From: Callipepla californica brunnescens
Taxonomy: Eukaryota > Chordata > Aves > Galliformes > Odontophoridae
Assembly: GCA_023055505.1 (NCBI GenBank)
Contig: JALIRH010000121.1
Span: forward strand, 186,001-250,000
Length of the DNA stretch: 64,000 nucleotides
Direction: 5' to 3'
The position numbers and the translations under genes were made by a program. Of this stretch, positions 46,701-60,878 are shown piece after piece. The notes below the pieces were generated by a model. That model made no database searches, was not told where the DNA came from, and saw only the letters and a program-made list of their open reading frames with translations. The stretch's first letter is position 1. The number at the start of each line of letters is the position of its first letter.

Positions 46701-48953
46701 GCTTTAGGGTTGTGTCTGGGAGAAGGGTTAGTGTTAGGGATAGACTTAGGGTAAGAGTAAGTGTTAGGAATAGGCATAGGTTTTGGGAAAGTTTCAGAGT
46801 TTGGACTGGATTTATGATTAGGGTTAGGGACAAAGATTTTTTGAGATTTGTGATTAGATTTAGGGAGAAAAGTAGGCTGACTTGTGGTGTTAGCAGTAGG
46901 TTTAGGTTTAGGTTTAGGTTTAGGATTCCATTTGTATTTATTGATCGAGGTTGGGTTAGTTGGAGTGTAAAGGTCAGAGTAGGGTTAGGCCTTGGGATAG
47001 GGTTAAGGTTTGGAATAGGATTAGGATTCAAATGATGTTACGGGTTGGTGTTAGGGTTAGGGAAAGGTTAGGATCAGGGTTGAGGTCAGGGTTAGGTATA
47101 GGAAAAGGGTTAGTGTTAGGGCTAGGGCAATTGGAAGGGTTAGGCTTAGGCTTAGATATTAGGGTTAGGTTTAGGCGGAGGTTTGGTTCGAGTGTCAGGG
47201 TGAGAGAAGGGGTAGGCCTGGGGTTTGGTTTTGGGTTACATCATACAAATCATCCCATACATTAGCTGGGGTGGGAGGTGCAAGGAACAGCCAGCAAAGT
47301 GCTGAGTTCATTCCAATCAGAGGACCTGAAGATCGGGTAGCTACTATCAAACCGTTTGTGTTGCCAATTCCGATGATATTTATGGGGCCCTGATGTTATG
47401 GTTCAGTGGGGAGTCACTATCAAGTCCAAACCCAATCCAAACCCCAAACCTACTCCTATTCCTAAACCTTATCTTAACCCTAAACCAAACCCAAACCCAA
47501 GGCCCTCCCCTTCTCTCAGCCTAACACTCAAACTAACCTAAACCCAAAACTAACCCTACATTTATCCTAATCTTATCCATATTCTAAGGCCTAACCCTAC
47601 TCTGACCAGAAAGCTCATGTTGTCTAAAATCTACCCCTTACCTAAAACCTAAATCGACAAAAAAACCTAACCCGAAACCTCAACCTAACTCTTCTCCTAA
47701 CTAGAACACCAGCACTTCACCTTACCCTAACTGGAAACCTAGGACTAAATCCTTACCTTGTCCAGAACCCTATTCCTAACCCAAACCAGAATTCTAACCT
47801 CTACCCTAACCAAAACCCTTCCCCTAAACCTAAACCTAATGCTACCCTCAACCAAACCCTAGCCCTAAATCCTACCCTAAAACCAACACCACGTTTAAGC
47901 TCAAACCTCAAGCCTCAAAGAAAGCATCAGATTACCGCAGATCTCACCTAACACTAACCCCAATCCAATCCCTACTACTAACCCCAAACCCAATCCAAAC
48001 ACCAAAACTATTCCTATTCCTAAACCTAACACTAAGCCAGAACCAAACCCAAGGCCTACCCCTTCTCTCAGCCTGACACTCAAACTAACCTAGACCTGAA
48101 CGCAACGCTAAATCAAATACTAAAACTCACCCTTAGCCAAGGCCCTTTTAGGACCCTTCCCTGGTCCTAAAACTAAAGAGAACCCTACCCCTTCCACTAA
48201 ACCTTCATCTACATCCCTAACCCTTACCCTAAACCTAAATCTACACCAAAACCTAACCCTAACCCTAACATGTCTTCTAACTGTAAAACTAACGCTTCAC
48301 CTAACCCGAACTGAAACCCCAGGACTAAACCTTACCTAACACCTAGCTATATTCCTAACCCTATCCTGAAACCTAACGTTAACCCTAACCCTAAAAACAA
48401 CTTGGAACCAAACCCTAACCCTAACCTAACCCTTATCAGAACCCTAAATCTAATCCTAACCGTTACCTCAATTTAACTCCAATTCTTCCTGAAATCTAAA
48501 TGGGACCTTAAAACCAACCCCAGATTGAAGCCCAACCCTAAACCTAACACAAAGCATTAGATTACCACAGCCATCACCTAACTCTAACCCCAGCCTTAAC
48601 GCTAATACTATCCCAAACACTATTCCAATTCCTAAACCCAACACAAACCCAAAAACACAAAGCCTACAATTCTCACAGCCTAACACTGAAAGGAAACCTA
48701 AATCTTACCCTAACTCTAAAACTAATCCAAAGCATGACCACAATTTAAACTCTAAATCTACCTTCAAACTAAAGCTGACCCTAACACCAACCTCAAGTAA
48801 AAGCCCAACCCTAAGCCTAACACAAAGCATTAGATTACCACAACGCTCACCTAACTTCTAACCCCCACCCTAACACTAATACTAAAGCAATCAGATTCCA
48901 AATACTAACCCAATTCCTATTCTGAAACCCAAAACTATTCCAAAAACAAACCC
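43762..48953. repeat. Macrosatellite unit 3 (5192 bp)
   Basis: Landmark-to-switch segment 1979 bp. It carries 'aatccgaacactaac' (near 44953), 'aaccgtaaccctaatttt' (near 44565) and 'ttttgggcttagggtt' (near 45913), all shared with unit 5 but not with unit 4 or 6. Confidence 0.95.
47238..47426 (+). pseudogene. Retroviral protease fragment in unit 3
   Basis: Same fragment and frameshift; I see no difference from units 1 and 2 within it. Confidence 0.68.
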
Positions 48954-51900
48954 AAGGCCTAACCTTTCTCTCACCCTAACAATCAAAGAAAACCTATTCC
49001 TAAACCTAATCCTAAATCTAGTCCTAACCCTAACCCTCACCCTTAATCTAACCCCAACCCCCACCCAGAAGCTAACACTTAGCATTGTACAATACCTAAA
49101 CGTACCCCTAATCCTTATCACTAAACCTAAAAGGAACCTGAAACATAGTGCTAAATCCGAACCCTAACCCTGAAGACTAACGCTAACAATGAACCAATTC
49201 CTATACCTTTTCCTTCCTCCAAATTGATTCCTAGCACTAACCCTAACCCTACATTAACCCTATCCTAACCCTAACCCTAACCCTAGCCCTAAACTACATT
49301 AACCCTAACCCTAACCCTAACCCTAACCCTAACCCTAGCCCTAACCTAACTCTAACCCTAACCCTAACCCTAAACCTAATGCTAACCCTTACCCTACCCT
49401 AACCCTAACCCTACCATACCCTAACCCTAACCTACCCTAACCCTAAACCTAACCCTAACCCTAAACCTAAACCTAAACCTAACCCTAACCCTAACCCTAA
49501 TTCCTAACCCTTACCTTAACTGTATCACAATCCCTATCATAATTCTTACCCTAACCCTAACCCTTACCTAACCCTAAACCTAACCCTAACCCTAACTCTA
49601 ACCTTAACCCTAACCCTAACCCTAACCTAACCCTAACCCTAATCCTAACCCTAACCCTAACTCTAATTCCTAACCCTTACCTTAACTGTATCACAATCCC
49701 TATCCTAATTCTTACCTTAACCCTAACCCTTACCTAACCCTAACCCTAACCCTAACCCTAACCCTAACTCTCACCTTAACCCTAACCCTAACCCTAACCT
49801 AACCCTAACCCTAACCCTAACCCTAACCCTAACCGCAACCCTAACCCTAACTCTAACCTTAACCCTAAACCTAACAATAAATGTAACCCTAACCCTAACA
49901 CTAACCCTAACCCTAATTTTACCCTAACCCTAAGCATACTCTAACCCTAACCCTAACCCTAACCCTAACCCTAACCCTAACCCTAACCCTAACCCTAACC
50001 CCAACCCTAACCTAACCCTAACCCTAACCCTACCCTAACCCTAACCCTAACACTAACCCTAACCCTAACCCTAAACCTAAACCTAAACCTAACCCTAACC
50101 CTAACCCTAATTCCTAACCCTTACCTTAACTTTATCACAATCCCTATCCTAATTCTTACCCTAACCCTAACCCTTACATAACCCTAACCCTAACCCTAAC
50201 CCTAACTCTAACCTTAACCCTAACCCTAACCCTAACCTAACCCTAACCCTAATCCTAACCCTAACCCTAACTCTAATTCCTAACCCTTACCTTAACTGTA
50301 TCACAATCCCTATCCTAATTCTTACCCTAACCCTAACCCTTACCTAACCCTAACCCTAACCCTAACCCTAACTCTCACCTTAACCCTAACCCTAACCCTA
50401 ACCTAACCCTAACCCTAACCCTAACCCTAACCCTAACCCTAACCCTAACCCTAACCCTAACCCTAACCCTAACCTCAACCCTAACCCTAACTCTAACCTT
50501 AACCCTAAACCTAACAATAAATTTAACCCTAACCCTAACACTAACCCTAACCCTAATTTTACCCTAACCCTAAGCATACCCTAACCCTAACCCTAACCCT
50601 AACCCTAACCCTAACCCCAACCCTAACCTAACCCTAACCCTAACCCTAACCCTAACCCTACCCTAACCCTAACCCTAACCCTAACAATAAATTTAACCTT
50701 AACCGTAACCCTAACCCTAACCCTAACAATAAATTTAACCTTAACCCTAACCCTAACCCTAACCCTAACCCTAACCCTAACCCTAACCCTAACCCTACCC
50801 TAACCCTAACCCTAACCCTAACCCTAACCCTAACCCTTACCCTAACCCTAGCCTAACCCAAACCCTAACCCTAACCCTACCCTAACCCTAACCCTAACCC
50901 TAACCCTACCCCTAACCCTACTTTACCCTAACCCTAATCTGAACACTAACTCTAACTTTATTCCTTACCCTAACACTAATCCAATCCCGAACCCTAACCC
51001 TAATCCTAGCCCTAACTCTAACTTTATTCGTAACCCTACCCCTAATCCAAACAATAACCCTTACCCTAATCAAACCCTATCCCTATTCCTAACCCTTACC
51101 CTAACCGTATCACAATCCCTATCCTAACTCTTACCATAACCCAAACCCTAACCTAACCCTAACCCTAACCCTAACCCTATCCCTAACCCTTACCCTAACT
51201 CTAACCCTACCCTAACCTTAACTCTACCCTAACCGTATCCCTACCCTAACCCTAACCCTAATCCTAGCCCTTACTCTAACTTTATTCCTAACCCTACCCC
51301 TGATCCAAACACTAACCCTAACCTTAATGTAACCCTAACCCTATTCCTAACCCTTACCCTAACTGTATCCCATTCCCTATCCTAACTCTTACCATAACCC
51401 TAACCCTGATGCTAATGCTAACCCTAACCCTGAATCTAACCCTTACCCTAACCCTATCCCTTACCCAGAAGCTAACACTTAGCGTTGTACAATACCTAAC
51501 CGTACCCTAACCCTATCCCTAAACCTAAAAGGAACCCAAACTCTAACCCTAAATCTGTCCCTGAGCCTAACCTTCAACCTTACCCTAACCTTAACCCTAA
51601 CCCTGTTCCATTCTCTAAACATATCTGTAAGCATTACCTTCATCCTAACTCGAACTCTACCCTAACCCTATCCCTTTGACCCCAACACAAAACCCAGATT
51701 GAGCCTGACCCTAACCTAGGTAGCATAAAGTGTATGTAGGGTGAATTTGAGTTTTAGGGTCAAAGTTAAATTGTTAGTTTTAGGGTTAGGGTGAAGGATT
51801 GCTTTAGTTCTAGTATTAGGGTGTTTGGGGTTAGGGTTAGGGTAAGGATTTTGGAGTGGATTAGGTTTAGGGTCAGGTTTGGGGGAGTTTTGGGGTTAGG

Positions 51901-54900
51901 GTTAGATTTAGGATTAGGGTTAGCAAAAAAGGTGTTTTAGTTTTAGTTTAGGTTAGTGCTAGGATTAGGTTGAGTGTTCTTGTGAAGTTTAGGTTTAGGG
52001 TTAGGTTTAGGTTTAGATTGAGGTTTAGGGTAAGGAGTAGGGTTCATTTGACTTTTAGGGTCAGAGTAGAGTTAAGTCGTGTTAGGGTTAAGGTTAAGAA
52101 CAGGATTCAGATTCCAATTAGGTTTTGGGTTCCTACTAGGGATAGGCCTCAAATTAGTGTTAAGGTTAGGGTTAGGGTTAGGTATAGGGAAAGGGTTAGT
52201 GTTAAGGCCAGGGCAAGTGTATGGTTTAGGGTAAAGATTGGATTTAGGGTTAGGTTTAGATGTAGGTTTGGTTTGATCGTTAGGGTGTGAGAAGGCACCG
52301 GCCTTGGATTTCATTTGGAGATTGGGTAAGGTTTAGGAATAGGAATAACATTGGTGTTTAAAAGATGATTAGTGTTAGTATTAGGGATAGGGTTACGGTT
52401 AGAGTTTAGTTAGGGTTGTTAATTTTAGAGTGAGGGATAGGGGTATGGTTTGGTCTAGTACTTGGGTTAGGGTTTGGGATAGTCATAGCATTAGTGTTAG
52501 GGTTAGGGTTCCGTTAGGGTTGTGGTAATCTGATGCTAGGTGTCGGGATTAGGGTTGTGCTTAAATGTGGGTTTGGTTTGAGGGTCAGAGTTAGGGTTAG
52601 GGTAGAGTTAGAATTAGGGTAAGAGTTAGGATTAGGATTAGGATAAAGATTAGGTTAGGATTAGTGTTGGCTTTAGGGTTGTGTCTGGGAGAAGGGTTAG
52701 TGTTAGGGATAGACTTAGGGTAAGAGTAAGTGTTAGGAATAGGCATAGGTTTTGGGAAAGTTTCAGAGTTTGGACTGGATTTATGATTAGGGTTAGGGAC
52801 AAAGATTTTTTGAGATTTGTGATTAGATTTAGGGAGAAAAGTAGGCTGACTTGTGGTGTTAGCAGTAGGTTTAGGTTTAGGTTTAGGTTTAGGATTCCAT
52901 TTGTATTTATTGATCGAGGTTGGGTTAGTTGGAGTGTAAAGGTCAGAGTAGGGTTAGGCCTTGGGATAGGGTTAAGGTTTGGAATAGGATTAGGATTCAA
53001 ATGATGTTACGGGTTGGTGTTAGGGTTAGGGAAAGGTTAGGATCAGGGTTGAGGTCAGGGTTAGGTATAGGAAAAGGGTTAGTGTTAGGGCTAGGGCAAT
53101 TGGAAGGGTTAGGCTTAGGCTTAGATATTAGGGTTAGGTTTAGGCGGAGGTTTGGTTCGAGTGTCAGGGTGAGAGAAGGGGTAGGCCTGGGGTTTGGTTT
53201 TGGGTTACATCATACAAATCATCACATACATTAGCTGGGGTGGGAGGTGCAAGGAACAGCCAGCAAAGTGCTGAGTTCATTCCAATCAGAGGACCTGAAG
53301 ATCGGGTAGCTACTATCAAACCGTTTGTGTTGCCAATTCCGATGATATTTATGGGGCCCTGATGTTATGGTTCAGTGGGGAGTCACTATCAAGTCCAAAC
53401 CCAATCCAAACCCCAAACCTACTCCTATTCCTAAACCTTATCTTAACCCTAAACCAAACCCAAACCCAAGGCCCTCCCCTTCTCTCAGCCTAACACTCAA
53501 ACTAACCTAAACCCAAAACTAACCCTACATTTATCCTAATCTTATCCATATTCTAAGGCCTAACCCTACTCTGACCAGAAAGCTCATGTTGTCTAAAATC
53601 TACCCCTTACCTAAAACCTAAATCGACAAAAAAACCTAACCCGAAACCTCAACCTAACTCTTCTCCTAACTAGAACACCAGCACTTCACCTTACCCTAAC
53701 TGGAAACCTAGGACTAAATCCTTACCTTGTCCAGAACCCTATTCCTAACCCAAACCAGAATTCTAACCTCTACCCTAACCAAAACCCTTCCCCTAAACCT
53801 AAACCTAATGCTACCCTCAACCAAACCCTAGCCCTAAATCCTACCCTAAAACCAACACCACGTTTAAGCTCAAACCTCAAGCCTCAAAGAAAGCATCAGA
53901 TTACCGCAGATCTCACCTAACACTAACCCCAATCCAATCCCTACTACTAACCCCAAACCCAATCCAAACACCAAAACTATTCCTATTCCTAAACCTAACA
54001 CTAAGCCAGAACCAAACCCAAGGCCTACCCCTTCTCTCAGCCTGACACTCAAACTAACCTAGACCTGAACGCAACGCTAAATCAAATACTAAAACTCACC
54101 CTTAGCCAAGGCCCTTTTAGGACCCTTCCCTGGTCCTAAAACTAAAGAGAACCCTACCCCTTCCACTAAACCTTCATCTACATCCCTAACCCTTACCCTA
54201 AACCTAAATCTACACCAAAACCTAACCCTAACCCTAACATGTCTTCTAACTGTAAAACTAACGCTTCACCTAACCCGAACTGAAACCCCAGGACTAAACC
54301 TTACCTAACACCTAGCTATATTCCTAACCCTATCCTGAAACCTAACGTTAACCCTAACCCTAAAAACAACTTGGAACCAAACCCTAACCCTAACCTAACC
54401 CTTATCAGAACCCTAAATCTAATCCTAACCGTTACCTCAATTTAACTCCAATTCTTCCTGAAATCTAAATGGGACCTTAAAACCAACCCCAGATTGAAGC
54501 CCAACCCTAAACCTAACACAAAGCATTAGATTACCACAGCCATCACCTAACTCTAACCCCAGCCTTAACGCTAATACTATCCCAAACACTATTCCAATTC
54601 CTAAACCCAACACAAACCCAAAAACACAAAGCCTACAATTCTCACAGCCTAACACTGAAAGGAAACCTAAATCTTACCCTAACTCTAAAACTAATCCAAA
54701 GCATGACCACAATTTAAACTCTAAATCTACCTTCAAACTAAAGCTGACCCTAACACCAACCTCAAGTAAAAGCCCAACCCTAAGCCTAACACAAAGCATT
54801 AGATTACCACAACGCTCACCTAACTTCTAACCCCCACCCTAACACTAATACTAAAGCAATCAGATTCCAAATACTAACCCAATTCCTATTCTGAAACCCA

Positions 54901-54922
54901 AAACTATTCCAAAAACAAACCC
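48954..54922. repeat. Macrosatellite unit 4 (5969 bp, expanded CCCTAA block)
   Basis: The landmark-to-switch segment grows to 2762 bp through an internal duplication of about 610 bp: the 'aattcctaacccttacc' segment occurs near 49500, 49673, 50110 and 50277. It has 'aatctgaacactaac' (near 50936) and 'aaccgcaaccc' (near 49831), shared with unit 6. It alone has a 6-bp deletion in the TTAGGG block (near 52632), so the constant part is 3207 bp instead of 3213 bp. Confidence 0.95.
53207..53395 (+). pseudogene. Retroviral protease fragment in unit 4
   Basis: Same fragment with one private change near its start (ATCACATAC in place of ATCCCATAC). Confidence 0.68.
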
Positions 54923-57900
54923 AAGGCCTAACCTTTCTCTCACCCTAACAATCAAAGAAAACCTATTCCTAAACCTAATCCTAAATCTAGTCCTAACCCT
55001 AACCCTCACCCTTAATCTAACCCCAACCCCCACCCAGAAGCTAACACTTAGCATTGTACAATACCTAAACGTACCCCTAATCCTTATCACTAAACCTAAA
55101 AGGAACCTGAAACATAGTGCTAAATCCGAACCCTAACCCTGAAGACTAACGCTAACAATGAACCAATTCCTATACCTTTTCCTTCCTCCAAATTGATTCC
55201 TAGCACTAACCCTAACCCTACATTAACCCTATCCTAACCCTAACCCTAACCCTAGCCCTAAACTACATTAACCCTAACCCTAACCCTAACCCTAACCCTA
55301 ACCCTAGCCCTAACCTAACTCTAACCCTAACCCTAACCCTAAACCTAATGCTAACCCTTACCCTACCCTAACCCTAACCCTACCATACCCTAACCCTAAC
55401 CTACCCTAACCCTAACCCTAACCCTAACCCTAACCCTAAACCTAAACCTAAACCTAACGCTAACCCTAACCCTAATTCCTAACCCTTACCTTAACTGTAT
55501 CACAATCCCTATCATAATTCTTACCCTAACCCTAACCCTTACCTAACCCTAACCCTAACCCTAACCCTAACTCTAACCTTAACCCTAACCCTAACCCTAA
55601 CCTAACCCTAACCCTAATCCTAACCCTAACCCTAACTCTAATTCCTAACCCTTACCTTAACTGTATCACAATCCCTATCCTAATTCTTACCCTAACCCTA
55701 ACCCGTACCTAACCCTAACCCTAACCCTAACCCTAACTCTCACCTTAACCCTAACCCTAACCCTAACCTAACCCTAACCCTAACCCTAACCCTAACCCTA
55801 ACCCTAACCTCAACCCTAACCCTAACTCTAACCTTAACCCTAAACCTAACAATAAATGTAACCCTAACCCTAACACTAACCCTAACCCTAATTTTACCCT
55901 AACCCTAAGCATACTCTAACCCTAACCCTAACCCTAACCCTAACCCTAACCCCAACCCTAACCTAACCCTAACCCTAACCCTAACCCTAACCCTAACCCT
56001 ACCCTAACCCTAACCCTAACACTAACCCTAACCCTAACCCTAAACCTAAACCTAAACCTAACCCTAACCCTAACCCTAATTCCTAACCCTTACCTTAACT
56101 TTATCACAATCCCTATCCTAATTCTTACCCTAACCCTAACCCTTACCTAACCCTAACCCTAACCCTAACCCTAACTCTAACCTTAACCCTAACCCTAACC
56201 CTAACCTAACCCTAACCCTAATCCTAACCCTAACCCTAACTCTAATTCCTAACCCTTACCTTAACTGTATCACAATCCCTATCCTAATTCTTACCCTAAC
56301 CCTAACCCTTACCTAACCCTAACCCTAACCCTAACCCTAACTCTCACCTTAACCCTAACCCTAACCCTAACCTAACCCTAACCCTAACCCTAACCCTAAC
56401 CCTAACCCTAACCCTAACCTCAACCCTAACCCTAACTCTAACCTTAACCCTAAACCTAACAATAAATTTAACCCTAACCCTAACACTAACCGTAACCCTA
56501 ATTTTACCCTAACCCTAAGCATACCCTAACCCTAACCCTAACCCTAACCCTAACCCTAACCCCAACCCTAACCTAACCCTAACCCTAACCCTAACCCTAA
56601 CCCTACCCTAACCCTAACCCTAACCCTAACAATAAATTTAACCTTAACCGTAACCCTAACCCTAACCCTAACAATAAATTTAACCTTAAACCTAACCCTA
56701 ACCCTAACCCTAACCCTACCCTAACCCTAACCCTAACCCTAACCCTACCCTAACCCTAACCCTAACCCTAACCCTAACCCTAACCCTTACCCTAACCCTA
56801 GCCTAACCCAAACCCTAACCGTAACCCTACCCTAACCCTAACCCTAGCCCTAACCCTACCCCTAACCCTACTTTACCCTAACCCTAATCCGAACACTAAC
56901 TCTAACTTTATTCCTTACCCTAACACTAATCCAATCCCGAACCCTAACCCTAATCCTAGCCCTAACTCTAACTTTATTCGTAACCCTACCCCTAATCCAA
57001 ACAATAACCCTTACCCTAATCAAACCCTATCCCTATTCCTAACCCTTACCCTAACCGTATCACAATCCCTATCCTAACTCTTACCATAACCCAAACCCTA
57101 ACCTAACCCTAACCCTAACCCTAACCCTATCCCTAACCCTTACCCTAACTCTAACCCTACCCTAACCTTAACTCTACCCTAACCGTATCCCTACCCTAAC
57201 CCTAACCCTAATCCTAGCCCTTACTCTAACTTTATTCCTAACCCTACCCCTGATCCAAACACTAACCCTAACCTTAATGTAACCCTAACCCTATTCCTAA
57301 CCCTTACCCTAACTGTATCCCATTCCCTATCCTAACTCTTACCATAACCCTAACCCTGATGCTAATGCTAACCCTAACCCTGAATCTAACCCTTACCCTA
57401 ACCCTATCCCTTACCCAGAAGCTAACACTTAGCGTTGTACAATACCTAACCGTACCCTAACCCTATCCCTAAACCTAAAAGGAACCCAAACTCTAACCCT
57501 AAATCTGTCCCTGAGCCTAACCTTCAACCTTACCCTAACCTTAACCCTAACCCTGTTCCATTCTCTAAACATATCTGTAAGCATTACCTTCATCCTAACT
57601 CGAACTCTACCCTAACCCTATCCCTTTGACCCCAACACAAAACCCAGATTGAGCCTGACCCTAACCTAGGTAGCATAAAGTGTATGTAGGGTGAATTTGA
57701 GTTTTAGGGTCAAAGTTAAATTGTTAGTTTTAGGGTTAGGGTGAAGGATTGCTTTAGTTCTAGTATTAGGGTGTTTGGGGTTAGGGTTAGGGTAAGGATT
57801 TTGGAGTGGATTAGGTTTAGGGTCAGGTTTGGGGGAGTTTTGGGCTTAGGGTTAGATTTAGGATTAGGGTTAGCAAAAAAGGTGTTTTAGTTTTAGTTTA

Positions 57901-60878
57901 GGTTAGTGCTAGGATTAGGTTGAGTGTTCTTGTGAAGTTTAGGTTTAGGGTTAGGTTTAGGTTTAGATTGAGGTTTAGGGTAAGGAGTAGGGTTCATTTG
58001 ACTTTTAGGGTCAGAGTAGAGTTAAGTCGTGTTAGGGTTAAGGTTAAGAACAGGATTCAGATTCCAATTAGGTTTTGGGTTCCTACTAGGGATAGGCCTC
58101 AAATTAGTGTTAAGGTTAGGGTTAGGGTTAGGTATAGGGAAAGGGTTAGTGTTAAGGCCAGGGCAAGTGTATGGTTTAGGGTAAAGATTGGATTTAGGGT
58201 TAGGTTTAGATGTAGGTTTGGTTTGATCGTTAGGGTGTGAGAAGGCACCGGCCTTGGATTTCATTTGGAGATTGGGTAAGGTTTAGGAATAGGAATAACA
58301 TTGGTGTTTAAAAGATGATTAGTGTTAGTATTAGGGATAGGGTTACGGTTAGAGTTTAGTTAGGGTTGTTAGTTTTAGAGTGAGGGATAGGGGTATGGTT
58401 TGGTCTAGTACTTGGGTTAGGGTTTGGGATAGTCCTAGCATTAGTGTTAGGGTTAGGGTTCCGTTAGGGTTGTGGTAATCTGATGCTAGGTGTCGGGATT
58501 AGGGTTGTGCTTAAATGTGGGTTTGGTTTGAGGGTCAGAGTTAGGGTTAGGGTAGAGTTAGAATTAGGGTAAGAGTTAGGATTAGGTTTAGGATTAGGAT
58601 AAAGATTAGGTTAGGATTAGTGTTGGCTTTAGGGTTGTGTCTGGGAGAAGGGTTAGTGTTAGGGATAGACTTAGGGTAAGAGTAAGTGTTAGGAATAGGC
58701 ATAGGTTTTGGGAAAGTTTCAGAGTTTGGACTGGATTTATGATTAGGGTTAGGGACAAAGATTTTTTGAGATTTGTGATTAGATTTAGGGAGAAAAGTAG
58801 GCTGACTTGTGGTGTTAGCAGTAGGTTTAGGTTTAGGTTTAGGTTTAGGATTCCATTTGTATTTATTGATCGAGGTTGGGTTAGTTGGAGTGTAAAGGTC
58901 AGAGTAGGGTTAGGCCTTGGGATAGGGTTAAGGTTTGGAATAGGATTAGGATTCAAATGATGTTACGGGTTGGTGTTAGGGTTAGGGAAAGGTTAGGATC
59001 AGGGTTGAGGTCAGGGTTAGGTATAGGAAAAGGGTTAGTGTTAGGGCTAGGGCAATTGGAAGGGTTAGGCTTAGGCTTAGATATTAGGGTTAGGTTTAGG
59101 CGGAGGTTTGGTTCGAGTGTCAGGGTGAGAGAAGGGGTAGGCCTGGGGTTTGGTTTTGGGTTACATCATACAAATCATCCCATACATTAGCTGGGGTGGG
59201 AGGTGCAAGGAACAGCCAGCAAAGTGCTGAGTTCATTCCAATCAGAGGACCTGAAGATCGGGTAGCTACTATCAAACCGTTTGTGTTGCCAATTCCGATG
59301 ATATTTATGGGGCCCTGATGTTATGGTTCAGTGGGGAGTCACTATCAAGTCCAAACCCAATCCAAACCCCAAACCTACTCCTATTCCTAAACCTTATCTT
59401 AACCCTAAACCAAACCCAAACCCAAGGCCCTCCCCTTCTCTCAGCCTAACACTCAAACTAACCTAAACCCAAAACTAACCCTACATTTATCCTAATCTTA
59501 TCCATATTCTAAGGCCTAACCCTACTCTGACCAGAAAGCTCATGTTGTCTAAAATCTACCCCTTACCTAAAACCTAAATCGACAAAAAAACCTAACCCGA
59601 AACCTCAACCTAACTCTTCTCCTAACTAGAACACCAGCACTTCACCTTACCCTAACTGGAAACCTAGGACTAAATCCTTACCTTGTCCAGAACCCTATTC
59701 CTAACCCAAACCAGAATTCTAACCTCTACCCTAACCAAAACCCTTCCCCTAAACCTAAACCTAATGCTACCCTCAACCAAACCCTAGCCCTAAATCCTAC
59801 CCTAAAACCAACACCACGTTTAAGCTCAAACCTCAAGCCTCAAAGAAAGCATCAGATTACCGCAGATCTCACCTAACACTAACCCCAATCCAATCCCTAC
59901 TACTAACCCCAAACCCAATCCAAACACCAAAACTATTCCTATTCCTAAACCTAACACTAAGCCAGAACCAAACCCAAGGCCTACCCCTTCTCTCAGCCTG
60001 ACACTCAAACTAACCTAGACCTGAACGCAACGCTAAATCAAATACTAAAACTCACCCTTAGCCAAGGCCCTTTTAGGACCCTTCCCTGGTCCTAAAACTA
60101 AAGAGAACCCTACCCCTTCCACTAAACCTTCATCTACATCCCTAACCCTTACCCTAAACCTAAATCTACACCAAAACCTAACCCTAACCCTAACATGTCT
60201 TCTAACTGTAAAACTAACGCTTCACCTAACCCGAACTGAAACCCCAGGACTAAACCTTACCTAACACCTAGCTATATTCCTAACCCTATCCTGAAACCTA
60301 ACGTTAACCCTAACCCTAAAAACAACTTGGAACCAAACCCTAACCCTAACCTAACCCTTATCAGAACCCTAAATCTAATCCTAACCGTTACCTCAATTTA
60401 ACTCCAATTCTTCCTGAAATCTAAATGGGACCTTAAAACCAACCCCAGATTGAAGCCCAACCCTAAACCTAACACAAAGCATTAGATTACCACAGCCATC
60501 ACCTAACTCTAACCCCAGCCTTAACGCTAATACTATCCCAAACACTATTCCAATTCCTAAACCCAACACAAACCCAAAAACACAAAGCCTACAATTCTCA
60601 CAGCCTAACACTGAAAGGAAACCTAAATCTTACCCTAACTCTAAAACTAATCCAAAGCATGACCACAATTTAAACTCTAAATCTACCTTCAAACTAAAGC
60701 TGACCCTAACACCAACCTCAAGTAAAAGCCCAACCCTAAGCCTAACACAAAGCATTAGATTACCACAACGCTCACCTAACTTCTAACCCCCACCCTAACA
60801 CTAATACTAAAGCAATCAGATTCCAAATACTAACCCAATTCCTATTCTGAAACCCAAAACTATTCCAAAAACAAACCC
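54923..60878. repeat. Macrosatellite unit 5 (5956 bp, expanded CCCTAA block)
   Basis: Landmark-to-switch segment 2743 bp, with the same internal duplication as unit 4. Its distal CCCTAA part and 'ttttgggcttagggtt' (near 57840) match unit 3. It therefore looks like a mosaic of unit-4-like and unit-3-like sequence. Confidence 0.95.
59163..59351 (+). pseudogene. Retroviral protease fragment in unit 5
   Basis: Same fragment and frameshift as units 1-3. Confidence 0.68.
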
